A stretch of 64,000 nt of DNA from Actinomycetes bacterium (GTDB lineage: Bacteria; Actinomycetota; Acidimicrobiia; Acidimicrobiales; RAAP-2), in the NCBI GenBank assembly GCA_021782915.1, contig JAJXUK010000001.1:52293-116292 (forward strand). The letters run 5' to 3'. Shown here piece after piece: positions 7,972 through 16,820 of this stretch (position 1 is the stretch's first letter; each line of letters opens with the position of its first letter). Below the pieces are notes generated by a model, which did not search any database, had not been told where the DNA came from, and worked only from the letters and a program-made list of their open reading frames with translations. A program made the position numbers and the translations under genes.

Positions 7972-8730
7972 GTGCCAACACCCCTGCTTGAGCTGCGCGA
8001 TCTGCACGTCACGGCCGGTGGGGCCCAGATCCTTCGCGGCGTCTCGCTCGTCGTCAACGAGGGCGAGATTCATGCCCTGATGGGGCCCAACGGCGCCGGC
8101 AAGTCGACCTTGGCCAACGTGGTGATGGGCCATCCCGGCTACGAAGTGACTGCGGGCGACGTCCTCTTGAAGGGCGCCAGCATCGCGCGCTGGTCGGCCG
8201 ACGCACGAGCGCGAGCCGGCATCTTTCTCGCCTTCCAGTATCCCGAGGCGATCAGCGGCGTCTCGGTCATCCAGTTCCTGCGCCAGGCAATCGCGGCGCG
8301 CAAGGGACTCGAGGAGTTGAGCGTGCTGGAGGTGCGCCTCGACCTGGCCGAGTGGATGGAGCGCCTGGGCATGGACGCGGCCTTCGCCGAGCGCCACCTC
8401 AACGAGGGATTCTCCGGCGGCGAGCGCAAGCGGAACGAGATCCTCCAGATGGCCCTGCTCGAGCCGGTGATCGCCCTACTCGACGAGACGGACTCGGGTC
8501 TGGACATCGACGCGCTGCGAGTCGTGGCGCGAGGCGTGCGCACGGTACGCGACGAACACCCGGCGATGGGGACCCTGATCGTCACCCACTACGTCAAGCT
8601 CCTAGAGGAGATCAGCCCGGACCAGGTGCACATCCTCATCGACGGGCGCATCGTCGACAGCGGCGACGCCTCGCTCGCCGATCGAATCGAGCACCACGGC
8701 TACGACGCCTGGCGCACGGTCAGCGCGTGA
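7972..8730 (+). CDS. sufC: SUF ATPase SufC, copy 1
   Basis: 252 residues. ABC-type ATPase that drives iron-sulfur cluster assembly on SufB/SufD. Walker A GPNGAGKST at 39-47, Q-loop FLAFQYPEAISGV, signature FSGGERKRNE near 147, Walker B ending LLDETDSGLDID, as in SufC. It heads a plus-strand operon with sufS and sufU, whose starts overlap the preceding stops (GTGA, TGATG). A second, clearly different sufC lies at 11796-12515 beside sufD, so this copy sits with the desulfurase genes but has no scaffold partner on its own strand. Confidence 0.94.
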   Translation: MPTPLLELRDLHVTAGGAQILRGVSLVVNEGEIHALMGPNGAGKSTLANVVMGHPGYEVTAGDVLLKGASIARWSADARARAGIFLAFQYPEAISGVSVIQFLRQAIAARKGLEELSVLEVRLDLAEWMERLGMDAAFAERHLNEGFSGGERKRNEILQMALLEPVIALLDETDSGLDIDALRVVARGVRTVRDEHPAMGTLIVTHYVKLLEEISPDQVHILIDGRIVDSGDASLADRIEHHGYDAWRTVSA

Positions 8731-9962
8731 GCAGCTTCGATCCGCGCCGCGTTCGCGTGGACACGCCCATGCTCAGTCGCGTCGTGAAGGGTCGTCGGCT
8801 GACCTACCTGGACTCAGCGTCCTCGAGCCTGCCCCCGCGCACCGTGATCGAGGCGATCGACCGCTACTACTCGCTGCACCACGCGAACGTGCACAGGGGC
8901 GTCTACACAACGGCCAACGAGGCCACCGAGATCTTCGAGGGCGCCCGCGCGGGCGTCGCGCACTTCCTCAACGCCCCCGGCGGCTCCGACGAGGTGGTCT
9001 TCACTCACGGCACCACCGAGTCGATGAACTTGCTGGCGCGCAGCTGGGGCGCGGCGAACCTGCGGGCCGGCGACGTGGTGCTGGTGAGTCAGATGGAGCA
9101 CCACGCCAACATCGTGCCCTGGTTCCAGCTGCGCGAGACCCACGGCATCGAGGTGCGCTTCATCCCGGTGGGCGAGGACTTTCGCCTGGACCTGAGCGGT
9201 ATCGACGATCTGATGCGCGGGGTGCGACTCGTCTCGGTGACCGGCATGTCCAACGTGCTCGGCACGATCAACCCCGTCGCGGCCCTGGCTCGCGTGGCCC
9301 ACGAGCACGGAGCCCTCATCGCGGTCGACGGCGCCCAGTCGGTCGCCCACCTGGGGACCGACCTGAGCGCGCTCGACATCGACTTCTTGGCGTTTTCCGG
9401 TCACAAGATGCTGGGCCCCACCGGCATCGGGGTGTTCTGGACCCGCCGTGAGATCCTGGCCGACATGCCCCCGTTCCTGGGCGGCGGCGGCATGATCCGC
9501 GACGTGCGTGAGGACGGCTACACCCCGGCGACCGGCCCGACGCGCTTCGAGGCCGGCACGCCCCCCATCGCCGAAGCCGCGGGCCTGGGCGCCGCGGTGC
9601 GCTACCTCGAGAGCCTCGGCATGGACGCCCTGGCGGCCCACGAGCGCGAGCTCACGGCCGACGCGCTCACGCGTCTGGCCCAAGAGTTCGACGGACGCGT
9701 GCGCGTCATCGGGCCCGCGACGCCCGAGCAGCGCGGTGGCGTTCTGAGCCTGGACGTCGAGGGCGTGCATCCGCACGACGTGGCCCAGATCCTGGACCAG
9801 TATGGCGTCTGCGTGCGCCCGGGTCATCACTGCGCCAAGCCACTGATGCGTCGTTTCGGGCTGGCCGCGACGGCGCGCGCCTCCTTCGGTCCCTACTCGC
9901 TGACCGCAGACACGGACGTGCTGATCGAGGCCCTCGGCGAGGCCGTCAAGCTCTTCGGCTGA
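8727..9962 (+). CDS. sufS: cysteine desulfurase SufS
   Basis: 411 residues, normal length. PLP enzyme that removes sulfur from cysteine and passes it to SufU. PLP lysine K227 in SGHKMLGPTG, catalytic C368 in RPGHHCAKP, and the HHANVHRG and QMEHHANIVPW segments of the group II desulfurases. GTG start overlaps the sufC1 stop by 4 bp. The arrangement sufC-sufS-sufU is standard for actinobacteria, apart from the duplicated sufC. Confidence 0.96.
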   Translation: MSSFDPRRVRVDTPMLSRVVKGRRLTYLDSASSSLPPRTVIEAIDRYYSLHHANVHRGVYTTANEATEIFEGARAGVAHFLNAPGGSDEVVFTHGTTESMNLLARSWGAANLRAGDVVLVSQMEHHANIVPWFQLRETHGIEVRFIPVGEDFRLDLSGIDDLMRGVRLVSVTGMSNVLGTINPVAALARVAHEHGALIAVDGAQSVAHLGTDLSALDIDFLAFSGHKMLGPTGIGVFWTRREILADMPPFLGGGGMIRDVREDGYTPATGPTRFEAGTPPIAEAAGLGAAVRYLESLGMDALAAHERELTADALTRLAQEFDGRVRVIGPATPEQRGGVLSLDVEGVHPHDVAQILDQYGVCVRPGHHCAKPLMRRFGLAATARASFGPYSLTADTDVLIEALGEAVKLFG

Positions 9963-10429
9963 TGAACAACCTCGACGACCTGTACCGCGAGATCATCCTC
10001 GATCACTACCGCTCGCCGCGCAATCGCGGTGAGCTCGAGTCACCCAGCGCGCGGGTCGAGGGCTTCAATCCCCTCTGCGGCGATGAGATCGTGATCTACC
10101 TGCGCGTCGAGGACGGCGTCATCAGCGACGTCAAGATGACCGGGCACGGTTGCTCGATCTCTCAGGCGTCGAGCTCGATGATGAGCACCGCGATCAAGGG
10201 CAAGACCCTCGAGCAGGCTCATCGAGTGATCGACCGGTTCAAGGAGATGATGACGCTCAAGGAGCGCAGCCTGGATGAGGCCGAGGAGCCGAGTGAGCCC
10301 GATCTGCGCAGCCTCGGCGAGCTCGCGGCCCTGGCCGGCGTGGTGAAGTTCCCCGTGCGCATCAAGTGCGCGACGCTGTCCTGGAACACGCTCGCCCAGG
10401 CCCTGGACGAGGTCGAGTCCGCCCCCTAG
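9962..10429 (+). CDS. sufU: zinc-dependent sulfurtransferase SufU
   Basis: 155 residues. Accepts persulfide sulfur from SufS and delivers it to the SUF scaffold. Zinc ligands of SufU are present: C39 and D41 in NPLCGDE, C64 in GHGCSIS and C136 in IKCATLSW; the inserted region between 80 and 125 is typical of SufU rather than IscU. ATG overlaps the sufS stop as TGATG. The TAG stop shares a CTAG with the convergent LCP gene. Confidence 0.95.
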   Translation: MNNLDDLYREIILDHYRSPRNRGELESPSARVEGFNPLCGDEIVIYLRVEDGVISDVKMTGHGCSISQASSSMMSTAIKGKTLEQAHRVIDRFKEMMTLKERSLDEAEEPSEPDLRSLGELAALAGVVKFPVRIKCATLSWNTLAQALDEVESAP

Positions 10430-11766
10430 CGAGGCGTGCAGGGAACCGGGTCGAAGTACTGCAGACCCTCGGGCGGCTGCGTCGTCGTGGTCGAGGGGTG
10501 CGCACTCGCGGGCTTCTTCGTACCCGTGGTGGTGTGCGTCGGGGTGGCGAGCGTGGTCGTCGTGGTGGGCAGCGGCGGCATCGGCGTCTGCAGGGCGGTG
10601 TTCGGCGGCGGGTTGGTGGGTCGCTCCAGGGCGGTGCCGAAGATGCTGGCCAGCAGCTGCTCCGCCTGGGGCTCCTGCACGAACAGGACGCTGCCGGCCG
10701 GGCTGTTGCCCGGCACCACGGGCAGCGTGTAGGTCTTCATGGCGTTGGTGTTCATGTTGTGGAACTTCAGGGCCAGGCCGACGAGTTCCGAGAGCGAGAA
10801 GTTCGTGTCCAGGGTGATGCCCTGGGGGACATTGGAGAGGAACGAGTTGAGCGTGAGCGGGTTGCGAATGCCCTTGACCCGATCGAGCAGGGCGCGCAGG
10901 AACGCGTTCTGACGCTGGATGCGCCCGAAGTCACTCGTCACGTCGTAGTTCCACTGCCCGTTCTGGTACCAGTAGTAGTGCCGGCTGCGGGCCACGGCCA
11001 GGGCCTGGAACCCGGTCACCAACTGACAGCCCGAATGCAGGACCTTCAGGCCCGAGTACGGATCCTTGGCCGGATACGGGAAGTCGAGGTAGACCCCGCC
11101 GACCGCGTCGGCCGCGTTGATGAGCCCGGCGAAGTTGACCTGAACCACGTGATTGATCGGGATGCCGAAGTTGGCCGTAATCGTCTGGGCGAGCAGCGAC
11201 GGACCGTTGCCGTAGTTGACGTTGATGCGGTTGAACTTGCCATACAGCGACTGATTGGCCAGCAGGGTCACGATCGTGTCGCGCGGGATGGACAGGATGG
11301 AGATCGTCTTGGTGGCCGGGTCCACGTGCATGATCTTGATCACGTCACTGCGCTGGCCGGCCGCGGCGCCCACGGTGGCCCCGCTCTGGCGCGCCACCAG
11401 ACCCGTCAGCCCCGCCCGGGAGTCCGAGCCGATCGACAGGATGTTGAAGGGCTGACCCGAGATGACCTGCTGCTCGCCGGCGACCTTCACCTTGGGAATC
11501 AGGCTGAAGCGCCAGCGCGCGTAGAGGTAGCCCCCGCCCAGCAGGCCGACGACAAGGCCGACGACGACGATGGCGCTGATCACCAGAACGCGACGACGAC
11601 GGGGCCCGCGCGGCCCACGAGCCTTTCGCGTGCGCCGCGACACGCCGTTGTGCTCGTCGACGGCCGTGCCCAGCGCGCGCAGGCGCTGCTCATTCGCGAT
11701 CGATCCGGACGGCCGAGGGGGTCGCTCGTCGCGACCGCGTCCCGCACTGTGACGTCCAGCGGCCAT
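10426..11766 (-). CDS. LytR-CpsA-Psr family cell-wall polymer ligase
   Basis: 446 residues. Membrane-anchored enzyme family that attaches anionic polymers or arabinogalactan-type glycans to peptidoglycan. A basic cytoplasmic N-terminus (to about 60) leads into one membrane helix (VLVISAIVVVGLVVGLLGGG), then the LCP domain with SIGSDSRAG, RSDVIKIMHVDP, SIPRDT and the ARSRHYYW ... FGRIQRQNAFLRAL segment, containing the conserved Arg and Asp residues. The last 60 residues are Thr/Pro-rich and of low complexity. Convergent with sufU; not otherwise linked to the SUF genes around it. Confidence 0.92.
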   Translation of the reverse strand: MAAGRHSAGRGRDERPPRPSGSIANEQRLRALGTAVDEHNGVSRRTRKARGPRGPRRRRVLVISAIVVVGLVVGLLGGGYLYARWRFSLIPKVKVAGEQQVISGQPFNILSIGSDSRAGLTGLVARQSGATVGAAAGQRSDVIKIMHVDPATKTISILSIPRDTIVTLLANQSLYGKFNRINVNYGNGPSLLAQTITANFGIPINHVVQVNFAGLINAADAVGGVYLDFPYPAKDPYSGLKVLHSGCQLVTGFQALAVARSRHYYWYQNGQWNYDVTSDFGRIQRQNAFLRALLDRVKGIRNPLTLNSFLSNVPQGITLDTNFSLSELVGLALKFHNMNTNAMKTYTLPVVPGNSPAGSVLFVQEPQAEQLLASIFGTALERPTNPPPNTALQTPMPPLPTTTTTLATPTHTTTGTKKPASAHPSTTTTQPPEGLQYFDPVPCTPR

Positions 11767-11795
11767 TCGACGATTCTACCTAGTGTGCCCGAGGC

Positions 11796-12515
11796 TCAGG
11801 GCAGCGCCCGGAACGGCTCGTAGCCATCGCGCTCGAGGACCTCGGCCAGCTCCGGGCCACCGGTGGCCACCACTCGTCCGGCGCTCACCACGTGGATCAT
11901 CGTGGGCGTGAGCTCGTAGAGCAGTCGACGGAAGTGGGTGATGGCCAGCACCCCGCAGCCCCACTCGCGCGTGGCGGCGTCCAGGCGACGGGCCACGGCT
12001 CCTAGGGCGTCGACGTCGAGACCCGAGTCGATCTCGTCGAGCATCGCGTAGCGCGGACGCAGCACGCCGATCTGCACGACCTCGGCCCGCTTGCGCTCCC
12101 CACCGGAGAGGTCCACGTTGACGAAGCGGTCCAGCAGCTCATCGCGCAGGCCCAGTCGTGCCGCCTCGCCAGACATTGCCTCGCGCAGGCCCTCGCGCGC
12201 CGCCCCCGCCGCGGCGAGCAGATCGACGGGGCGCACCCCGGGCACTTCCAGGGGCTGCTGCAGGGCCAGGAGTAGCCCAGCCCGGGCTCGCTCGCTCGCA
12301 CTCAGGCTCAGCAGGTCCGTACCGTCCAGGCTCACCGAGCCACCGGTCACCTCGTAGCCCGGCCGCGCCGCGAGGGCGTGGGCCAGGGTCGACTTGCCCG
12401 AGCCGTTGGGACCCATGATCACGTGGACCTCGCCCGGACCCATCGCCAGGTCGAAGCCGCGCAGGACCTCCTTGCCCGCGACCTCGACGCGCAGACCCTC
12501 GATCAGAAGGCTCAC
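11796..12515 (-). CDS. sufC: SUF ATPase SufC, copy 2
   Basis: 239 residues from a GTG that overlaps the Rieske gene stop as GTGA; a longer reading to 12635 has no SufC-like sequence. Walker A GPNGSGKST, signature DLSGGERKRAE, Walker B MLDEIDSGLDVD. Compared with copy 1 it has a different Q-loop (LLALQQPLEVPGV) and a shorter C-terminus, but all nucleotide-binding motifs are kept, so both copies look active. It is the last gene of sufD-Rieske-sufC2 and is therefore the likely partner of the SufB/SufD scaffold. Confidence 0.92.
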   Translation of the reverse strand: MSLLIEGLRVEVAGKEVLRGFDLAMGPGEVHVIMGPNGSGKSTLAHALAARPGYEVTGGSVSLDGTDLLSLSASERARAGLLLALQQPLEVPGVRPVDLLAAAGAAREGLREAMSGEAARLGLRDELLDRFVNVDLSGGERKRAEVVQIGVLRPRYAMLDEIDSGLDVDALGAVARRLDAATREWGCGVLAITHFRRLLYELTPTMIHVVSAGRVVATGGPELAEVLERDGYEPFRALP

Positions 12516-12823
12516 CAGCTCACCTCCACCCGGCCCTGGCGCACGCTCACCTCGTAGGTGGCCACCGGTGAGGTCGCCGGCAGACACATGGGCGCTCCAT
12601 CGCTGAGACGGAACATCGCGCCGTGTCGCGCACACTCGATCTCGCGCGTCGCGACGTCCACGTCGCCGTCTGAGAGCCAGAAGGCCTCGTGAGTGCAGCG
12701 GTCGTCGAGCACGTAGACGTCGTCCTCGATGCGCACGACGACGAGTTCGCGATCCTCGACGCGCACGGCCCGGGCACCTCCATTCGGGAACTCCACCAGC
12801 GCACCGATGTCGACGCGAGTCAC
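12512..12823 (-). CDS. Rieske [2Fe-2S] ferredoxin of the SUF operon
   Basis: 103 residues. Small soluble Rieske protein with cluster ligands C43/H45 (RCTHEAF) and C64/H67 (CARHGAMF). Genes like this sit between sufD and sufC in many actinobacteria; a role in electron supply to cluster assembly is supposed but not shown. GTG start overlaps the sufD stop by 4 bp and its own stop overlaps the sufC2 start by 4 bp. Confidence 0.93.
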   Translation of the reverse strand: MTRVDIGALVEFPNGGARAVRVEDRELVVVRIEDDVYVLDDRCTHEAFWLSDGDVDVATREIECARHGAMFRLSDGAPMCLPATSPVATYEVSVRQGRVEVSW

Positions 12824-14058
12824 GGCGTCACCACCTCGACCCGCGCCAGCGCGGCGGCGACGTCGGCCTCGACCAGTGAGGCCACCTGCGGGGGCAAAGC
12901 GACCATCATCTCGTTGTAGAAGCCGCCGATCATCAACCGCTCGGCCTCGGCGCGCGCCACTCCTCGCGACTCCAGGTACCAGCGCTCGATCTCATCCAGC
13001 GGGCCCACACTCGAGGCGTGGGCACACACGACGTCGTTCTCGCGGATCTCCAGGTTCGGCACACTGTCGGCGTGGGCGTTGGGTGACAGGAGCAGGTTGC
13101 GATTCGTCTGACGAGCGTCGGTGCGCTTGGCGCCCTTCTCGATCTCGATCAGCCCGGTGTAGATCGAGCGCGAGTAATCGGCAACCGCGCCCTTGGCCAA
13201 CAGGGTGGACTCGGTATGCGGTGCCAGGTGCAGCTGGTGCGTGCGAAAGTCGTGCACCTGCTCTCCCGAGCCGAGGAACGTGGTGCGCAGCTCGTTGCTG
13301 GCTCCCGGCTCGAACAGCTCAGCGTCGTTCCGCGAGCGGTCGTAGTGCGCTCCAATGCCCACCACCGCCTGACGCAGGCGCGCGTCGCGCTCGAGCAGCG
13401 CGAGCGTTCGTCCGACGTGCCACGCGCTGGGCTCCAGGCGCTGATAGGTCACCACGCGCAGCTCGGCGTCGGCGCCGACGCGGTACTCGGAGACGGGCAC
13501 GACGAGCGCGTCGGTCCCACCCTCGAGGCACTCGACGATCGTCGCGCTAGCCGAGCGGCCCAACGAGACCTGCAGGCGCGGGAAGGCCGCGGAGGAGTTG
13601 ACCCGATTGAGGATGACGATGGGCCCGTCCACGGTGACCCCGGGCGCCACGTCAATGGTGACGCTGGCCGGGGCGAGAGCCCCGTTGAGCAAGGCGAAGG
13701 CGTCCGCGGCGTATCTCTCGTCACGGGCCAGCCCCCCGAAGGAGTCTGGCGACTCGCTCAGACCCACCGAGACGCCCGGCAGCTCACCCGACTCCTCGAG
13801 GAAGCCATCCACGAGGCGCACCACGAGCGCGCCTCGTGCGGCCAGGGACTCGGCCAGGGCCGAGGCTCGCCCGGGACCAGGCTTCGCACTCGGCGCGTAG
13901 CGGTCCAGCGAGAACGACGCCAGCGGCGCGTAGCGCCAGACCTCGTCGGCCGTGCTGGGCAGACCCACGGCAACGAAGCGATCCCAACAGCGTCGCCGGA
14001 CGTCGCTGGCCACGAGGTCTGAGAGCGAGTCGGCGGCGGCGGCGAGGAAGGTGGTCAT
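12820..14058 (-). CDS. sufD: SUF scaffold protein SufD
   Basis: 412 residues from the ATG at 14058. Partner of SufB in the SufBC2D scaffold. Right-handed beta-helix core with the C-terminal SufB/SufD signature (THQLHLAPHTESTLLAKGA, DARQTNRNLLLSP, DVVCAHASSVGPLDEIE; each read separately) and the GFYNEMMVALP tail. The N-terminal WRYAPLASF segment is typical of SufD. Upstream readings to 14277 are out-of-character Arg-rich sequence. First gene of sufD-Rieske-sufC2, separated from sufB by a plus-strand isomerase gene and a small minus-strand gene. Confidence 0.94.
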   Translation of the reverse strand: MTTFLAAAADSLSDLVASDVRRRCWDRFVAVGLPSTADEVWRYAPLASFSLDRYAPSAKPGPGRASALAESLAARGALVVRLVDGFLEESGELPGVSVGLSESPDSFGGLARDERYAADAFALLNGALAPASVTIDVAPGVTVDGPIVILNRVNSSAAFPRLQVSLGRSASATIVECLEGGTDALVVPVSEYRVGADAELRVVTYQRLEPSAWHVGRTLALLERDARLRQAVVGIGAHYDRSRNDAELFEPGASNELRTTFLGSGEQVHDFRTHQLHLAPHTESTLLAKGAVADYSRSIYTGLIEIEKGAKRTDARQTNRNLLLSPNAHADSVPNLEIRENDVVCAHASSVGPLDEIERWYLESRGVARAEAERLMIGGFYNEMMVALPPQVASLVEADVAAALARVEVVTP

Positions 14059-14126
14059 AGGGGCGTGGGCCGTGGCAAGTGTACCGGTCCACTCCCTCGC
14101 CTCGACCGGCGTAGGCTGCCGGCGAG

Positions 14127-14960
14127 ATGACTGCCTCCTTTGCTTCGGACGTCCTGAGCCTCGAGATCGAGGCCCACGTGGCCACCGTGTGGCTCGACCG
14201 ACCCGAGGCTCGCAACGCCTGCGGACGCGCGTTCTGGAGCGACCTGCCCCGCGCCTGCGCGGCGATCGCGCAGGCACCGGACGTGCGCTGCGTCGTCCTG
14301 GCCGCGCGCGGCTCGCACTTCACCGTCGGGCTCGACCTCAAGGAACTCGGCGGCTCGCTCACCGAGGAGCCCGCCGGAGCGAGTCACGCCGAGTCCAGCG
14401 CCCGCAGCTTCGAGGCGGTGCGAGCCATGCAGGCCTCCGTCAGCGCCCTGGCGAAGTTGGCCGTGCCGGTCATCGCAGCCGTGCACGGCTACTGCATCGG
14501 CGCGGGCGTGGACCTGATCAGCGCCTGCGACATCCGCCTGTGCAGCGAGGACGCAATCTTCTCCGTGCGCGAGACGCGCATGGCAATCGTGGCCGACCTG
14601 GGCACGCTGCAGCGCCTACCCGGCATTATCGGCGCCGGACACGTCGCCGAGCTCGCCTTCACCGGTGAGGACGTCGACGCCGCGCGCGCCGAGCGCATCG
14701 GTCTGGTCAACGCGGTGCACCAGGGCGGCGCCGAGCGCGTCTACGCCGCCGCGATCGAGCTGGCCCGACGCATCAGCGCCAACTCACCACTGGCCGTGCG
14801 CGGGACCAAGGCCGTGCTGGCCGCCGCGGAGGCGCGACGCATCGAGGAGGGCCTGGACTTCGTGGCGCGATGGAACACCATGTATCTGCGCAGCGACGAC
14901 CTCTCGGAGGCCATCACCGCCTTTCTGGAGCGGCGCCCGCCGCAGTTCCGCGGTCGCTAG
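14127..14960 (+). CDS. enoyl-CoA hydratase/isomerase, delta3,5-delta2,4-dienoyl-CoA isomerase type
   Basis: 277 residues of the crotonase fold. Oxyanion-hole segments are ARGSHFTVGLDLKE and HGYCIGAGVDLISACD; the acid/base region reads RETRMAIVADLGTLQRLP, which matches the dienoyl-CoA isomerase (ECH1) pattern with Glu and Asp rather than the double Glu of hydratases. It would reposition double bonds during degradation of unsaturated fatty acids. A TAGGCT box lies 9 nt before the ATG. The gene splits the SUF locus in two and shares a CTAG stop with the next minus-strand gene. Confidence 0.85.
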   Translation: MTASFASDVLSLEIEAHVATVWLDRPEARNACGRAFWSDLPRACAAIAQAPDVRCVVLAARGSHFTVGLDLKELGGSLTEEPAGASHAESSARSFEAVRAMQASVSALAKLAVPVIAAVHGYCIGAGVDLISACDIRLCSEDAIFSVRETRMAIVADLGTLQRLPGIIGAGHVAELAFTGEDVDAARAERIGLVNAVHQGGAERVYAAAIELARRISANSPLAVRGTKAVLAAAEARRIEEGLDFVARWNTMYLRSDDLSEAITAFLERRPPQFRGR

Positions 14961-15310
14961 CGACGCCAGAAGCGCCAGTCGCGTCGCGAGCGGCTCACGT
15001 CTCGCTCAACCTCGCGTCGGCGCTCCTGGATCAGCTCCGGCGCGACGGCGTCCACGATCTGGCTCGCCGCCTCGAGCAGTTCACGACGATCCTCCAGTGA
15101 TCCCGCGCTCTCCGGGGCCTCCTCGACCGGCCGGTCCACCAGGGTGCCGTGGGTCCAGCCCACGTCGGCCAGGCGACGCTCGTAGGTGGGACAGTCCTGC
15201 GGACACGCCCACGGCTGATCCGGTGCGTTGCCCAGGACGCAGAAGCGCGCGACCTCGCCCGAGGCGTAGGTGCGACTCTGAAAGTGCTTGCACTCCTCAC
15301 GCATGCCCAT
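14957..15310 (-). CDS. small conserved four-cysteine protein, function unknown
   Basis: 117 residues. I do not recognise a named family. The first 40 residues hold four cysteines (C7, C24, C35, C39; CKHFQSRTY, FCVLGNAPDQ, ACPQDCPTYE), a layout that could bind zinc or a cluster. The C-terminal half is charged and helical, ending in an Arg-rich tail. It lies 28 bp downstream of sufB on the same strand, so a link to iron-sulfur assembly is possible but is inference only. Confidence 0.7.
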   Translation of the reverse strand: MGMREECKHFQSRTYASGEVARFCVLGNAPDQPWACPQDCPTYERRLADVGWTHGTLVDRPVEEAPESAGSLEDRRELLEAASQIVDAVAPELIQERRREVERDVSRSRRDWRFWRR

Positions 15311-15338
15311 GAGACCACTCTCTCACGCGTGCGCCGGC

Positions 15339-16739
15339 TCAGCCGACCGAGCCCTCCATCTGCAGCTCGATGAGGCGCGACCACTCCACCGCGTACTCCA
15401 TCGGCAGGGTCCGCGTCACCGGCTCGATGAAGCCGTTCACGATCATGCCCATCGCCTGGGACTCGTTCAGGCCCCGGCTCATCAGATAGAACAATTGGTC
15501 GTCGCCGATCTTGGACACGGTGGCCTCGTGTCCGATCGAGGCGTCCTGCTCGTCGACCTCCATGTAGGGCTTGGTCTCCGAGATGGAGCGCTCGTCGAGG
15601 ATCAGCGCGTCACAGCGCACGTAGCTCTTCGCACCGGTCGCGCCCTCCTCCACCTTGACCAGCCCGCGGTACGTCGTCTGGCCGCCATCCTTGGAGACCG
15701 ACTTCGAGATGATCGTCGACGTGGTCTCGGGCGCATGGTGGACCATCTTGGCCCCCGCGTCCTGGACCTGGCCCGGGCCCGCGTAGGCCACCGAGAGCAC
15801 CTCGCCCGAGGCCTTCGGACCCATCAGGTAGACCGACGGGTACTTCATCGTCAGGCGCGAGCCGATGTTGCCGTCGATCCACTCGACGTGAGCCTCGGCC
15901 TCGGCGCGCGCGCGCTTGGTCACGAGGTTGTAGACGTTGTTCGACCAGTTCTGAATCGTCGTGTAGGTGATGCGCGAACCGGGCAGGGCCACCAGCTCGA
16001 CCACGGCCGAGTGCAGCGAGTCGCTCGAGTACACCGGGGCCGAGCAGCCTTCGACGTAGTGCACCTGAGAGCCCTCGTCCGCGATGATCAGCGTGCGCTC
16101 GAACTGGCCCATGTTCTCGGTGTTGATCCGGAAGTAGGCCTGCAGGGGCTGATCCACCTCCACACCCGGGGGCACGTAGATGAACGAGCCGCCGCTCCAC
16201 ACGGCCGAATTCAGGGCCGCGAACTTGTTGTCATTCGGCGGGATCACCGTGCCGAAGTAGCGCCGCACCAAGTCCGGGTACTCGCGCACCGCGGTGTCCA
16301 TGTCGCAGAAGATGACGCCCATCTTCTCCAGGTCGGCCCGATTGCGGTGGAACACCACCTCGGACTCGTACTGGGCCGTCACCCCGGCCAGGTACTTGCG
16401 CTCGGCCTCGGGGATGCCGAGCTTCTCGTAGGTGTTCTTGATCGCCTCGGGCAGATCGTTCCAGTCCTCAACGCGATTCTCGGTGGGCTTGACGTAGTAG
16501 TAGATGTCGTTGAAGTCCAGCTCCGGCATGCGCTCAGCGAACCAGGGCAGCATGGGCTTCTTCTCGAAGCGCTTGAGCGCGGACAGGCGGAACTCGCGCA
16601 TCCAGTCCTGCTCGTCCTTCATGCTCGACATCTCGCGCACGATCTGCTCGTTCAGGCCCTTCTTGGGCTTAAAGACGGGCACCTGGTCGTCGGACCAGCC
16701 CAACTGGTACCGGCTGAAGTCGAGATTGTCGATGGTCAT
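15339..16739 (-). CDS. sufB: SUF scaffold protein SufB
   Basis: 466 residues from the ATG at 16739, preceded by AAGGAG at good spacing. Main scaffold on which the SUF cluster is built. Recognised by the N-terminal [20 protein letters not shown] region, [39 protein letters not shown], and the C-terminal [16 protein letters not shown] and [19 protein letters not shown] segments, each matching the family closely. Highly conserved and full length. Transcribed apart from sufD and sufC2, with its own upstream region shared with the divergent oligopeptidase gene. Confidence 0.97.
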   Translation of the reverse strand: MTIDNLDFSRYQLGWSDDQVPVFKPKKGLNEQIVREMSSMKDEQDWMREFRLSALKRFEKKPMLPWFAERMPELDFNDIYYYVKPTENRVEDWNDLPEAIKNTYEKLGIPEAERKYLAGVTAQYESEVVFHRNRADLEKMGVIFCDMDTAVREYPDLVRRYFGTVIPPNDNKFAALNSAVWSGGSFIYVPPGVEVDQPLQAYFRINTENMGQFERTLIIADEGSQVHYVEGCSAPVYSSDSLHSAVVELVALPGSRITYTTIQNWSNNVYNLVTKRARAEAEAHVEWIDGNIGSRLTMKYPSVYLMGPKASGEVLSVAYAGPGQVQDAGAKMVHHAPETTSTIISKSVSKDGGQTTYRGLVKVEEGATGAKSYVRCDALILDERSISETKPYMEVDEQDASIGHEATVSKIGDDQLFYLMSRGLNESQAMGMIVNGFIEPVTRTLPMEYAVEWSRLIELQMEGSVG

Positions 16740-16768
16740 GCGGCTCCTTGGGATTACCCCTACGCCCA

Positions 16769-16774
16769 TAGTAG
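16769..16774 (-). promoter_or_regulatory. candidate -10 box of sufB
   Basis: TACTAT on the minus strand, inside an AT-richer imperfect palindrome TAGTAACTACTA, about 30 nt before the ATG. The palindrome could be a regulator site (an Rrf2 protein is encoded nearby) but that is speculation. Confidence 0.4.
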
Positions 16775-16820
16775 TTACTAGCCCGCCGGATCGCGCCGCG
16801 CCACCTGGCAATCTAGGACG

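Noticed and set aside
15288..16781. 497-codon plus-strand frame
   Set aside because: Exactly antisense to sufB, whose protein sequence is highly conserved.
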